DNA of 64,000 bases from Proteles cristata cristata (GCA_017311185.1 JAESUZ010000333.1:186001-250000), one strand, 5' to 3'. Shown: positions 11,641-23,700, counted from the first letter of the stretch. The notes: a model not told the origin generated them from the sequence alone. Translations and numbers: made by a program.

Positions 11641-12540
11641 AATGAAGGACAACTCATAGAACAGGAAAAATTATTTGCAAACCCTGTATCCAATAAGGGA
11701 CTTGTTTCTAGCAGGTATAAAGCACCCTTACAGCTGAGTAATAAAAAGGCAAATAACACAATTGAGAAATGAACAAATGATCTGAGTAGACACTCGTTCA
11801 AAGAAGACATGCAAGTGGCCAGCATGAAAAGTGCCCAGCATCATTAGTTCTCGGGGAAATGCAAATCAAACCCACAATGAGATTCCACTTCACGCCCACT
11901 AGGATGGCTAGTGTCAAAGGGTTGGATAACCACATATGCTGTGTGTATGCAGGGGGACCAGTACCCTCACACACGGCTCGTGGGAACAGAGAGTGACATA
12001 ACCACTTTGAAAAACAGCCTGGGGTTTCCTCCGAAGATTAAACATAGAGTTGTCACATGACCCAGCAATTCGAATTCTGGGTGTATATCCAAAAGAAATG
12101 ACAATATATGTCCACATAGAAACTTGTGCATGAATATTTATGGCAGTATTATTTCTAGTAGCCAAAACAGAAAGACCATCCAGATGTCTATCGATGGAGA
12201 ACTGAATGAACTAAACATGTACATTTCTAAACATTGGAATATCTTCATATATAACAAGCAATGAAGTCCCCATACATACATAGCGCAGAGGAATTTTGCA
12301 AGTACTACTCTACGTGAAAGAAGCCAGACACAACAAAGGCCACATACTCTGTGATATCGTTCATCTAAAATACCCAGAATAGAGAAAGCATAAAGCAACA
12401 ACTAGATTAGTGGCAGAAGTGTGTGCTGGGGGGCAACTGGGTAAGGGGTGGTGATAGCTAAAACATACAGAGTTTCTTTCTGAGGTCTTTAAACATTTCT
12501 AAAGTTGATTGTAGTGGTGGTTGCAGCATCTGTGAATATA
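11640..12540 (+). mobile_element. Old L1 ORF2 3' fragment
   Basis: Typical L1 ORF2 phrases on the plus strand include AAATGCAAATCAAA, CACAATGAGATTCCACTTCA, TATCCAAAAGAAATGA and CCAGATGTCTATCGATGG. It is interrupted by many stops. Confidence 0.85.
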
Positions 12541-12720
12541 TTAAAATATATTTATATAGTAATTATTTTAATAATATAAAATAATTAATATATTAATGTA
12601 TTTAATTAAACATGTATTTAATTAATTAAATATATATTAATAATATATTTAATTAAAATATATTTAATACATTTTAATAATATAAAATAATTAATATATT
12701 AAAATATATATTAAAAGCCA
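12541..12720. repeat. AT-rich tract with an internal 31-bp duplication
   Basis: Almost pure A/T. The same 31-base unit occurs at 12565-12595 and 12671-12701, 106 bases apart, within many TTAATTAA palindromes. Confidence 0.85.
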
Positions 12721-13213
12721 TTCATTTTCATACTGCAACTGAGTGCGTTTTCTGGTTTGTAAATTGTATCTCAGTAAAGCTGTTTCTAAAAAAGGTGGCT
12801 GAAGTTAGGCTAACCTGATGAATATTTGCTTTAAAACCGACTGCAGTGCACTGTCTGGAGTTTTCTAGGAAGTTCTGGGCTTTACAGGTGTATGAACACA
12901 GTCTCACCAGAACACGTCCAACCTGTCCACCAGCTTGTCGACTGAATGGACTCTTTCTAGATACCTCCACAGGACAGAAGCCTTTAAACACGATCTTTAG
13001 ATTTAGGGAGACAGATGAAGAGAGAGAGAGAGAGTGAGAGACGAAGTGGAGAAGGGTGTAGTAGCAGAGGGTGAGTGAACGCTAGAGAAACAGTTATTTT
13101 GTTGCATTTCTCTCCTTTAAATAGTCTTTTCCCATCCCCTTTCTCCACCTAAAATCATTATGTTCAGAGAACACAATCATTAAGGCATCTGTATTTCAAT
13201 AGAGAATTTCTTT

Positions 13214-13440
13214 TTTTTTTTTTAATAAAGGTGTTTAATTGTTTATTTATTTTTGAGAGAGACAGAGACAGAGCACGAGCGGGGAAGGGGTAGAGAGAGA
13301 GGGAGACACAGAATCGGAAGCACACTCCAGGCTCTGAGCTGTCAGCACAGGGCCTGACACGGGGCTTAAATTCATAGACCATGAGATCATGACCTGAGCC
13401 GAAGATGGATGCTTAACCTATGAGCCACCCAGGGGCCCCA
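13214..13440 (-). mobile_element. CAN-SINE, minus strand
   Basis: The T-rich left end, GAGAGAG body and GAGCCACCCAGGGGCCCC head are flanked by TAGAGAATTTCTTT duplications at 13200-13213 and 13442-13455. Confidence 0.92.
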
Positions 13441-13555
13441 GTAGAGAATTTCTTTATGAGTTGTATCAACTTGGTAAATGCTTCCTATGTATGTGTTTCC
13501 TCTATAAGTTGGATATATAAGATCTAGCTATCTATCCATATACATACATAAACAC

Positions 13556-13710
13556 AGAACTTTATATATATATATATAAACTTGTATATTATTTTACATA
13601 TAAAATTTATGTTATAGGCAACTAAAGCTTAATTACATATAATATGATATGTATTTATAGGATATATATTTTTATATATATATATAGGATATATATATAT
13701 TTAAACTTAA
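13556..13710. repeat. (TA)n-rich low-complexity region
   Basis: Several TATATATA runs are interspersed with A/T-rich sequence. No coding potential. Confidence 0.85.
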
Positions 13711-15540
13711 GTTTGATTTTTCCATATCCATACTTATTATTTGCTTGGCATAATTATTTTTATTTCTTTCAGAGAGGTCTCAGAAAGTGTTAGTTTCTTC
13801 CAATTCTCAGAGAAGGGGTGACTCTTCCTGTGAAGGGACTTAGTTATAAGATTGATCATTTTCCAGTTCCAAAATTTAAAAAACCCATGTCTTGTGAAAA
13901 ATAGGAAATTTCCAACATGGGGAAGCATCATCCATCCTAAACAGGACTCTCTCAACTATACGTGCAAGGCGTTCTTTTGTCCTGTGCCAAAAAGCATACA
14001 ACAATTTAAATTCTAGGCCCTGTGAAACCTACTTTGTGAAATGTAGGTTATCCAGCATTTGCTACTGGGTTCCTGGAAAGCAAGAAGGAAGGACTGAATG
14101 CCGCTCCCTGGAGTGACTCAACATGAGGGCCCTTGATGTGATTTTCAGCTCAGAACGATAGTAAGAGTAACAAAAGCATTAAATAATAAATAATACTTGA
14201 TGAATATTATAGGCACTGTGCTCAGTGTTTTATACACATTATACCATTTAATCTTCAAAGTCCTCAAAGCTCCTAAATGACAGATAGGGACACTGAGGCT
14301 CAGGACACCTTTGTTAGTTTTCCAAGTTGTACTGTTGGAAAGTACAAAAGCCAGATTCATGTTTTGACAGTGTGACCTCAGAGCCCATTGTCTTAGTGAC
14401 CACCTGAAATTCACTCCAGTAAGGAGGAGTTATCTGGTAACTATCTACCTTGGTAGGAGACCGTCTTGGTAGAGTGGTCCTGCAGAGCCTGGGTTACCTT
14501 CTTTTCAGATATGCTGGGGAGGAGTTCCTACCTCAGGTGCAGAGATAGCTAGATATCTCCCAAGGTAGCTTCGACTTCAAAACAAATGGGGAAAATAGGT
14601 ATTCTCTAAAACTGATGAACTTAAGCAAAAAGCAAAGGCGTTATTATGCGTAAGAGATGCTCTTGTACTGAAGGGGGGCTGGGACTAGGAAGACGTCAAG
14701 GAAACAAAGTTCTTGATAACAGGGAATTACCAGATTAGCCTGGATCCTTTGGGTCCTGACTCCCCACAGACGATAGACCCTCCCTCCCATATTTCTTCTC
14801 CCTTTGCTGCTTTGGGTAGATGTAGGGACTGCCCGGTGTTGTCATCAGGGCTCTTCTCTCTGTTGCCTTTTCTCTTACAGGCATCCATCGACCTGTCCCG
14901 TCAGCCAGCCCCAGCACAGCCACATTGACTTGGTGGGTCCACAAGTCAAGAACAAGGCTCGGCTAGTTGACAAGCAGTCATCAGAGCCCTGTGCTGAAGG
15001 CTCTGAGGTTCAGAAGGATGAGGGAAATGTCTTCCTGTGCAGTCTGTGGGCCTTTAATCCAAACATCGTGTTTGAGTGGGGCAAACAGGAAACCACAGAA
15101 AAACAGAAAGACAGAAAGCAAGTAATGTCAAAACAAGGGCCCATGGCGGTCCTGAAGCCAATGGTAGTGATGATCAGCGTAAGGGATCTTTCTTGAAGAT
15201 TCCAGCAATTTGGAGTAACGTTGAGAAATAGGGTGTGACAGTGGCAAAAAGTAATCACTCCTGAGCCTTGATCCCAAAGGTTAGGATGTCCTTGTGAAAA
15301 GAAAGAACCAATGCATGGAGTTGAGAGAGGAAAGGACCAAGACAGGTACATAGCCAAAGAGAATTGGAACAAAAATAGCACATCTGGAAGGTTTAAAGGA
15401 AATAAAACAACCTAATGGCTGGGAACAATGAAGGTACAGGGAACCTGCATCTCATCCCAAGAAAAATGGCAAATTCGATGGCTAGTGACATTCTTATTAA
15501 GAGCAGCTAATGAATGGTTAGCCTTTGAGGACTCCAAGGC
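13711..15540. other. Intergenic with possible MIR/L2 debris, no gene
   Basis: 14200-14330 (GGCACTGTGCTCAGTGTTTTA, CTGAGGCTCAGGA) looks like an antisense MIR. A pyrimidine tract and TTACAG near 14860-14880 resembles a splice acceptor, but no exon or protein family supports it. Confidence 0.45.
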
Positions 15541-15640
15541 CAAGTGGCTGGTGTGACAGTCACTAAGTGGATCCTCTGTACCCAGCACAGTCCCTGACAT
15601 AGAATTGCTATGCAAATTGTTTTTAATAAATCAATCTTGA
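15540..15640 (+). mobile_element. L2-like 3' end
   Basis: CCTCTGTACCCAGCACAGTC and the following AATAAATCAAT resemble the L2 3' end. It is short and weak. Confidence 0.4.
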
Positions 15641-16010
15641 AATCTGGAGAAGCAAAAGCTTTAGCATATCTTGTGTAATAATTAGTGATCAGACTTACTA
15701 AAAGGCCACATTTCCTCTGGATTTCTTGCTGGGTTTAGCAATTTGCCTTAGGGGAAAGCTGTATGGAAGGGACACAGAGCACGGTGAATAGACCCTGGGT
15801 CCGGGCGCAGAAGTCATTGTGTTTCTGCCCTGCTTTCCTCATCGTTAACCCTGTGCACCCAGGCTAGTTACTGAAATTCTGTACTTCACCTTTCTCCTTT
15901 GGAAGAATCAGGGTTAATATTGTTTCTCCAGGATTGTTGTGAGTATAAATGGGACAGTACCCGTAAGGTACTTACTACAAGTTCAGATGTCATTAAAAAA
16001 TGTTAGCTCT

Positions 16011-16488
16011 TGAACCCCCAAGGTTCATAGCAGCACTCTCAACAATAGCCAAAACATGGAAAGAGCCTAAGTGTCCATCAGCTGACGAACGGATCAAGAA
16101 GATGTGGTACATTCCATTTATACAATGGAATACTCCATGGCAAAGAGAAAGAATGAAATCTGGCCATTTGTAGAAACATGGATGGAACTAGATGGTGTTA
16201 TGCTGAGTGAAATAAGTCAGGCAGAGAAGGACAGATACCATATATTTGCACATATAGGTGGATTGGGAGGAAGTTAATAGAGGATGAAGTGGGAGAAGGG
16301 GAAAATAGTTGGGGAGAGGGAGGGAGGCAAACCATGAGAGACTCTTGAAAGCTGAGAACAAACAGGGTTGATGGAGATGGGGGAGAGCGGAAGGAGGGTG
16401 ATGGGCATGGGGGAGGGCACTCGTTGGGATGAGCACTGGGTGTTATAGGGAAACCAACTTGACAATAAACTATTTAAGGGGAAAAAAA
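16011..16488 (+). mobile_element. 5'-truncated carnivore L1, 3' end
   Basis: It contains the ORF2 tail phrases CAACAATAGCCAAAACATGG and AAGTGTCCATCAGC and the 3' terminal GATGAGCACTGGGTG phrase. Duplications AAAATGTTAGCTCTT flank it (to 16010 and from 16486), with the A-tail just before the right copy. Confidence 0.93.
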
Positions 16489-16549
16489 ATGTTAGCTCTT
16501 CTAAATACCAAAGGGCCCCAGGGCTGGGGATGATCTTAGTGATCATCTT

Positions 16550-16700
16550 ATGCAGCTGCTCTCAACGCTGATCCACCCTTAGAATTTTCAGGTCAGCTCT
16601 TCAGAAATGCAGATACATGGGCTTCACCTTCAGGTTTTCTAAATCCTTAGTTCCAACAATCAGTCGGTTTGGGGAACCGCTGATCTGATGGAACCAAAGG
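16550..16700. mobile_element. Possible hAT-Charlie-type MER element
   Basis: CTGCTCTCAACGCTGATCC and the GAACCGCTGATCTGA end resemble a short MER-type hAT element. The exact family is not assigned. Confidence 0.35.
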
Positions 16701-16939
16701 TTTTACACAAACAGTACATCTTAGTGGCAGAACAAGGTATAAAATCTGGTCTGAACGATAGTGATTCAGGGATGACACAGTCACCTGAGAAAGGACTTGA
16801 AGCTCATGGAGGTCAGAGCCAAAGACTCCATCAGAGACACTAGGTTTCCTGAACTTTGGGGGAAGGACATTCGTATAATTTCATTCCTTGAACACCAAAT
16901 AGATCGAATGGAAGTGTGCATTTACTGGGAACATAGCTT

Positions 16940-17050
16940 GAAGTAGAGCCTGAGGTCAAGACCAGCTCTGTCAATAAGTACCTACATGACATCAGGCAAG
17001 TCAGTAAACTTCTCCAGGGCTCACCTTCAACATGTAAAGAATGGTGATTT
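16940..17050 (+). mobile_element. MIR-like ancient SINE
   Basis: CAGCTCTGTCAATAAGTACC, GGCAAGTCAGTAAACTTCTC and CATGTAAAGAATGG follow the MIR core order. Confidence 0.5.
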
Positions 17051-17289
17051 CTGACCGAATTACTTTGGGATATTTTCAGTTTAAAGATGATTCATATACG
17101 TGAAGGTATTTCAAATGGCAAATTGCTAGAGAAGTAGACTATTGTCACTATTCACCTTTATGTCACTCCATGGACCCTCAAATTCCATACCACCTGGTGT
17201 GTGTGTGATGGGTGCGTGGACATTGAATTGAGTTTCTGGATTAAATAAGCTAAAAATGGAGACAGCTTCTCTTTAGTGTCAGGAAATGG

Positions 17290-17295
17290 TTTATT
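17290..17295 (-). terminator. Possible OR6K6 polyadenylation signal
   Basis: TTTATT on the plus strand reads AATAAA on the minus strand, about 415 bases after the OR6K6 stop. It is a canonical hexamer at a plausible distance, but a chance match in AT-rich DNA is possible. Confidence 0.3.
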
Positions 17296-17707
17296 AATGT
17301 GGGGTGCTGAGCAGTGGGGGGAGTTGTGAATGGAAAGAGGGCTGGGGGCGAGTTGACTGTGGCAATTTTCAGAACTACCATGTCTTTCATGCCTCTTCTG
17401 TCCTGCTGGTCAGTACTGGTCTGGCTGGTCTCATCTGCATGTGCGGCCACAGAGAAGAAGGGCAGGTGCCCAGACGGGGTGGGGAGGAGGAGATCAGCCT
17501 GTGCTGTGTCACGGCAGAGTCTGTTCGTGCTGCCTCAGAGACAACACAGCAGGGGTATTGATGCAAACAGGCTGTGACATTGCCGCCAATGCCTTGGACA
17601 CGATCGTTTTCTGTTCTTGTTTATAATAACAGAGTGAGTAGGTAGTGGCAATAGAAACAGAGCATACTCACGAACAAGTCAAGAGGTGGTGGATCCAGCC
17701 TCTAAAT

Positions 17708-18667
17708 CTACCCCCCGGCCCCGCTAGCTCTTCTCCGACAACGGAAAAGCCTTCCAATGGCATCTTTCATGTCCTTGTTTCTCAGGCTGTAGATAATGGG
17801 GTTCAGGAAGGGAGCAAGGATGACAAAGGTGATAGCAATTGCTGTGTCCCAAAAGACGGAGTAGGTGGCTGAGAATCGTAGGTACATGATGGCCACACTG
17901 CCAAAAAACAGCAAGAACACAACAAGGTGGGCAGCACAGGTAGAAAAGGCCTTGTGGCGGCCCTCAGCTGACGGCATCCCCAGAATCACCACGATGATCC
18001 GGATGTAGGACAGGGCGATGGCCAGGAAGGAGGCCACGATTTCCCCTGCGTGGATGGCGTCTACAATGACCACCAGTGACGTGTCCGTGCAGGCCAAGCT
18101 CAGCACGGGTGTAAAGTCACAGAAGATCTGCTGGATCTGGTTGGAGCCACAGAAAGGCAGGGTGGCAATCCACAGAATCTCAGGAAGCACAAGGAGGAAG
18201 CCGCAGAGGCAGGACCCAGCTGTCAGCTGGGCACAGAGCTTAGGAGTCATGATGGTTGGGTAACGGAGAGGACTACAGATAGCGATGTACCTGTCAATGG
18301 CCATTGCTGTCAGGACACAGCCTTCTGTGATGCCCAGGGAGTGGAAGAAATACATCTGTAGGAGGCAGCCAGGCAATGAGATGGTCTTCTGCTCACTAAT
18401 TAGGCTGGAGAGCATCTTGGGGATGGTGGTGGTGGTATACCAGATCTCCAGGAAAGAGAGGACACTGATGAAGAAATACATGGGGGTATGCAGGGCCCTG
18501 TCCAGCTGGACGACGATGAATATTATCAAGTTCCCAGTTACAATGAATCCGTAGATGAGAAGCAAGGCAATAAAGAATAAAAGGCCACCTTCATGCAGAT
18601 GTGGGAACACAGAGAAGAGGAACTCAGTCACCATAGTCGAGTTCCCACTGGTGACCAACTGTGTCAT
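17708..18667 (-). CDS. OR6K6: Olfactory receptor OR6K6 orthologue, intact
   Basis: Intact 319-residue odorant GPCR on the minus strand. Visible motifs are an N-glycosylation site NST at 9-11, GN in TM1, TPMY at 61-64, MAIDRYIAIC at 122-131, the loop cysteine in LPFCG, IFCDF and LACTD, SY at 220-221, KAFSTCAAH at 239-247 and LNPIIYSLRNK in TM7, with an Arg-rich C-terminus. The chosen ATG (complement of 18665-18667) directly follows a pyrimidine tract ending in CAG, so the coding exon probably begins exactly at the start codon. An open frame of eight more codons upstream is the acceptor tract and has no ATG. The protein matches my recollection of human OR6K6, which also has the MTQL and GNxTMVTEF start. 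It is the only OR here on the minus strand, as in human where OR6K6 is inverted relative to its neighbours. The start is the least certain part. Confidence 0.94.
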   Translation of the reverse strand: MTQLVTSGNSTMVTEFLFSVFPHLHEGGLLFFIALLLIYGFIVTGNLIIFIVVQLDRALHTPMYFFISVLSFLEIWYTTTTIPKMLSSLISEQKTISLPGCLLQMYFFHSLGITEGCVLTAMAIDRYIAICSPLRYPTIMTPKLCAQLTAGSCLCGFLLVLPEILWIATLPFCGSNQIQQIFCDFTPVLSLACTDTSLVVIVDAIHAGEIVASFLAIALSYIRIIVVILGMPSAEGRHKAFSTCAAHLVVFLLFFGSVAIMYLRFSATYSVFWDTAIAITFVILAPFLNPIIYSLRNKDMKDAIGRLFRCRRRASGAGG

Positions 18668-18695
18668 CTGCGAAGGGAAGAAAGGAGACAAAGAA
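18668..18695 (-). other. Putative 3' splice site touching the OR6K6 start codon
   Basis: Read on the minus strand, an almost pure pyrimidine run of about 20 bases ends in CAG immediately before ATG. If used, the coding exon would contribute no 5' UTR and the whole leader would come from upstream exons. Confidence 0.55.
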
Positions 18696-18867
18696 ACTCG
18701 TGGAATTGGGGAGGTGATCGTACACTGGTAACAGCTCCACTCCTTTCTGTAATCAGTTATCTCAGTCGACCTCGAGATCCTAGACAGGGTAGTTAGAAAT
18801 ATCTCTCAACTGTATCTCCACACCAGAAATATCTGGACTATTTGCTTTTGGACTCCTCAATGCATCT

Positions 18868-19088
18868 TTAAAAAACTTTTTAAATGTTTACTTATTTTTG
18901 AGAGAGAGAGAGATTGACATCGTATGAGCAGAGGAGGGGCAGAGAGAGGGTGACACAGAATATGGAAGCAGGCTCCAGGCTCCGAGTTGGCAGCACAGAG
19001 CCTGATGAGGGGCTGGAACTCATAAACCACGAGATCATGACCTGAGCTGAAGTGGGATGCTCAACCAATTGAGCCACTGAGGCACCCC
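18868..19088 (-). mobile_element. CAN-SINE, minus strand
   Basis: The AAAAACTTTTTAAATGTTTA tail complement, GAGAGAG body and GAGCCACTGAGGCACCCC head are present. CTCAATGC and CTCATTGC flank it as imperfect duplications. It lies about 200 bases upstream of the OR6K6 coding exon. Confidence 0.9.
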
Positions 19089-19864
19089 TCATTGCGTAAA
19101 CATTGTTGTTTCATAAACAACTTGAGTTGATGCAAAGAAAACACAAAGCGACACACAAATTAATTCTCTGGAAATACTTGCTGGGGGACCACTTCTTTAA
19201 TTCCTTGGTTCTCCTCCTCACTCTCTGCCTCTCTGTGTTTAACTCTAAAATATGTACTTTTCCTTCCAAGTATTCTCCACTCCTGTTCTTCAGACAGTGA
19301 TTTAAAAAAAAAAAAAATACAACAACGCTGTCAGAAGCCCTTGCCTCAATAATTCGACTTTGTTCTCCTTTTTTTTCTGGCCCTGATCCCTAATCTGAGG
19401 CTGGCTGAACTGTCATCTTCACTCCCCTGTTTCTGTTTGTTTCACGGTGACATCTGTTTCTCATCAGATGCTAAGTGCCCAGATGTCAGCAAATCCTCCT
19501 CCTCACATCCCTCTCCTACTCCCTCTTCTCCGCCTCTCCCAGTGGTTGATCCTGATAGTTCCTCAGGCCAAGAGTCTCTCTAGACCTACCTTGCACTTGA
19601 CTATTTGTCACTGAATTTCGGGCAGGCATATAACTCCACCCTACACACCGCACACCTCCCAGGCCTCATCTAAGAGCCAACAGGAAGGAAATAATTCCAA
19701 ATAAAAAATCATTTCTATCATAACTACACTGGCCTTGGGAGGGAACTGTCCCAAAACCCAGCTGCAATAGAAATCAGACCAGCATCTACTTGTTAGGAAG
19801 AAGGGCCAAGCAGATTTTGGGTAAGTCTATTTAAAGTTCGTGATAGCAGGGTGTATTACCTCTC
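19089..19864. other. Intergenic upstream of OR6K6, nothing recognised
   Basis: Unique-looking DNA. The OR6K6 promoter and first exon could lie here or farther right, but I see no motif strong enough to place them. Confidence 0.5.
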
Positions 19865-19878
19865 TCCCGGACTATTCT

Positions 19879-20104
19879 TTCTTTCTTTCTTTCTTTCTTT
19901 TATGTTTTATTTATTTCTAGGAGAGAGAGAGACAGCGTGAGCAGGGGAGGGTCAGAGAGAGAGGGAGTCACAGACTGAAACAGGCTCCAGGCTCTGAGCT
20001 GGCAGTCAGCACAGAGCCCGACGCGGGGCTCGAACCCACGAACCGCGAGTTCATGACCTAAGTGAAAGTCGGACGCTTAACCGACTAAGCCACCCGGGCG
20101 CCCC
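19879..20104 (-). mobile_element. Felid CAN-SINE, young subfamily
   Basis: The body is nearly identical to the copy at 184-397, and its tail complement has become (TTTC)n. Duplications of TCCCGGACTATTCT or near it lie on both sides. Confidence 0.95.
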
Positions 20105-20677
20105 TCGCCCGGACTATTCTAGCACCTCTTCCAACTGGCCTTCTAACCTCCAACAAGCCATTCTGCAGATGAACGTGCCTAAGCATGGCTTTCACTGTCC
20201 CTGTTTTTTTTCCAAAACCATTCAAGGATAAGCCTGATATGCATTATCTTCTCTGATCTGGTTTCAATCAAATTCTAGAGCCAAATATTTTTCTACATAC
20301 TCATCAGCTCAGCCAAATAGGATGAATTTCCTGTGTTTTTATTTTTGCTGAGGCCATTTCTTCTTTCCTGGTTCTTGCTCTCTTCTTGTTTGAATCGTAG
20401 TTGCCGGTGTCCACCAAACACCCCCATCTTCTTGCACCCCTCATTGGCCTACACTGCTGGAAGTGCACACTCTGTCCTGGGACCCCAGGAATGCCTGCTG
20501 TTGTCTTGCGCGGTGACTTCTAACGCCTGCTTCCTACAGTTTAAATATGTGTGTATTAGCGGTATCCCCCCCTCCCCCAAGTGGACTGAAAGTTCCTCAG
20601 GAGGAGTTATAAAGTACAAATAAAATAGTTAAGAGCTCCCGTGTGATAATCATGATATCAGGCACTTTACATTATTA

Positions 20678-20816
20678 TTATTTTTTAAATAGTTTGTCAA
20701 GTTGGTTTCCATATAACACCCAGTGCTCATCCCCACAAGTGCCCTCCTCCATGCCCATCACCCCCCCTTCCCCTCCCCCTCCCTCCCATCAGTCCTCAGT
20801 TTGTTCTCAGCATTCA
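20678..20816 (-). mobile_element. L1 3' end, part of a three-element stack
   Basis: AAATAGTTTGTCAAGTTGG and CCATATAACACCCAGTGCTC are the antisense L1 3' end. It directly adjoins two SINEs to the right, and the original target TTACATTATT lies just left of it. Confidence 0.9.
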
Positions 20817-20817
20817 A

Positions 20818-21028
20818 TTATTTTTTAAGGTTTATTTATTTTTGAGAGACAGAGAGAGACAGAGCATGAGCGGGGGAGGGGCAGAGAGAGAAAGATACAG
20901 GATGGGAAGCAGGCCCCAGGCTCTGAGCTGTCAGCACAGAGCCTGATGCCGGGCTCAAACCCTTGAACAGTGAGATCATGACCTGAGCTGAAGTCGGAAG
21001 CTTAACTGACTGAGCCACCCAGGCACCC
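20818..21028 (-). mobile_element. CAN-SINE, second element of the stack
   Basis: The tail complement, GAGAGACAGAG body and GAGCCACCCAGGCACCCC head are followed by a TACATTATTATT duplication. Confidence 0.92.
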
Positions 21029-21034
21029 CTACAT

Positions 21035-21248
21035 TATTATTGTTTTAATGTTTATCACTTACTTTTGAGAGAGTCTGTGTGTGAGAGAGGGAGACGGGCA
21101 GATAGAGAGGGAGACACAGAATCCAAAGCAGGCTCCAGGCTCTGAGCTGTCAGCACAGAGCCCGATGCGGGGTGTGAACCCACAAACCATGAGATCATGA
21201 CCTGAGCAGAAGTCGGGCACTTAACCAACTGGGTCACCCAGGTGCCCC
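21035..21248 (-). mobile_element. CAN-SINE, third element of the stack
   Basis: TTTTAATGTTTATCACTTAC opens a second minus-strand SINE ending CACCCAGGTGCCCC, followed again by TACATTATT. Confidence 0.92.
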
Positions 21249-21249
21249 T

Positions 21250-23560
21250 ACATTATTTTCTCTCATTTAATTTCTACCTATGACAGAGAGATTATTATTA
21301 TTGTTTTATAAGTAGAAAAACTGAGAACCGGGGAGGGGGAGAAATATTTGTTCAAATACACATTTCTGGGATCCAAAACAGTGACTGGAAGCCTGGTCTG
21401 TAGGTCTTAAAATTCCACTATTATTTTCTGTTCCACAGTGGGAAATTTAGGTCAGGAGTCACCAGGCATTCGTTCTGTCTGCTTCCTACCCTGAGTACCT
21501 CTGTATCCTCAGGACCGTCCTGAGTGTAAAATGAGCAGGTTGTTTCATTTTGTTCTTTCAGGTCAAAAGCAGATTACAATAAATGCATTGCAGGTTAGGA
21601 AAATTAATTTATATAAAATGCCTCTTTTCTTAAGCCTCAAGCCTCGAAGAAGGCTTTGGGAGGGGGGAGGTATCCGTGCTTAGCAGAGGGAAGAGCCTGC
21701 ACTGGGAGAGCTGGGAGAGCTGAATGCTCTCTGACTGAAGGAGCCACTTCTCTCTCCGTTGTCAGCCAGAAGCCCCAGAGCATGGCCATGCTGAGTGATC
21801 TTTATGGAGAACGTTGATGGACAAAACAGGAGGCTATGGCGTTATGAGAAAAGGCAAGCAAGTTCAACACTAAGTGTCTCATAACAGGCAAATAGAGTGA
21901 CTGTTTTGTTGCGCTGAGTGAGGCGCTTCTCACTAGGAAGGTTATTCCATTGGTCACTGTTCAAATATGTATTCAGTTAACACTCATATTGACTCATATT
22001 GACCCTCTGTTATGTCCCAATCACTGCCATAAATCTGAGAGCTACCTGCTGGTGAATAAAACCTTATTCTTCCTCCTGAAACACATAAAGAACAGTTTAA
22101 GTTTCCTAGAATGTCAGATAATCAGCCGTGCCCAAGGAGCTCAGCCTACAAATATCCCTTGTACAGTAAAAGGAGACTCGATTTAGATTTTAGCCCTGTG
22201 ACTCCCCCTGTAATTCTTTGGTGTTGACAAAAATTCTAGTGCTGGAAAGACCTTACATATTATCAGTATCTTCATCCATTGGCTGCACTATGATCTTTCC
22301 AATGGCTCTTCCAGATTCCATGTTTCCTTTTTTTAACTTTCTCACTCATGTAATAAAGTTCTAAAAATATGAAGTTTTACCCCAGACATTGAGGAAACTT
22401 TACCTGGAAAATGAGGACAAATCTGGGTCCAGAGGAGCTGAGGATACAAGGAAAGCAGTAGGCAGGCGTAGAAGGAGTGGAGGAGGTGAGCAGTTAGATT
22501 GGAAAACTTCCTTTGAACAGTCTTTTGCACTCACCTTGCCTGATGCCACACTGACATTCTTCAGAGTCCCTGCAGCCACTTACCCCTCTCTGCCTGTCTG
22601 TCAACAAGGATATTGATGTCTTAGAAGGCCCTTCAAGGAATTTCTAGAGAGGAAAAATCATTTCCTGGGACTTTCTCTTTAGATGATGCAAGATTTAAAG
22701 GCAAGTGGTGCATTCCACCCTCCCTCTGAGGGATAAATTAAGGGGAAAATGTCACACAGTAATTAGATATTCCCCTGGGTCAGGTCTCAAAGGCCTTCCT
22801 GTGGCCAATTCACCTGTGTCTCACAGGGGACCATAGAGCGGGGCCCTGGGGCTGGAGTAGCTGCGGGTGTCAGAACTGACCACCCAGGGCCAGGCTTCTC
22901 TGGAAACATTCTGTCAACTTTCACTGATCTGTGCATTCCCTCTGCTGCTCTCAGAACGATGACGATGATAAATCACTCGGAATATCGACAAACATAAGGA
23001 ACTGTAAAGGATGTGTAACATGTAGATGCTGTACTTTATAAAACTGTGTCGGAAGATATCAAACAGCCAAATAAGTGGATTGATATGATGTGTTCACGAA
23101 TAGAATGTCTTCATTACAAAACATGGCGATTCTACATGAATCAGTCCATTCCTGCAATGCAACTTCCATCAAAATTCCATTTGGGGAGGGGGAGTGGGGA
23201 ATGTCAAGATGAGGGAAAAGACTCAGATATGTCAAAGGAAGAGATTCAAATGATAAGGCCTGTCCTAAGATGTATCAAAGGTTATAGCAGAGCAACGTAG
23301 CAAACAAATGGAAGCCAGGGACTAGAGGGACACAACACGGAGCTTTGACATATGCTGGAACAGAAGCCCCAGAGCAGAGTATGGGGGAAGGATGGGCAGA
23401 GCCACACAGTGGGTCTGCAGAAAGGGCTGATTATTACTAAGTGGTGCAGGAATCTCGATTTAAGCAAATGAGCGACATAAAATAAAATTGTCCTGACGTT
23501 ACATTCCCATTCAGCTATAGATAGAATGAAGGTTTAATCTGAGAAGTCAACTTTAATGCT
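21250..23560. other. Intergenic, no gene recognised
   Basis: Mostly unique-looking sequence with a possible old-repeat patch at about 21950-22080. Only short open frames are present, with no family resemblance. Confidence 0.5.
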
Positions 23561-23561
23561 T

Positions 23562-23700
23562 TTTAAAAAAGATTTTATATTTAAGTAATCTCTCCACCCA
23601 ACACGGGGCTCGACCTCACAACCTTGAGATCAAGAGTCACATGCTGTACTGAGTGAGGCAGCCAGGTGCCTCCCTTAAAAAAAAAAGACTTTATTTTTAA
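23562..23700 (-). mobile_element. Short older CAN-SINE
   Basis: AAAAAAGATTTTATATTTAAG and CACGGGGCTCGACCTCACAA followed by GATCAAGAGTCACATGCTG form the older carnivore SINE type. It is truncated and lacks the GA-rich body. Confidence 0.75.

Noticed and set aside
14804..15196. Possible exon after a TTACAG acceptor-like site
   Set aside because: The acceptor looks plausible but the 130-residue frame has no recognisable features and no partner exon.
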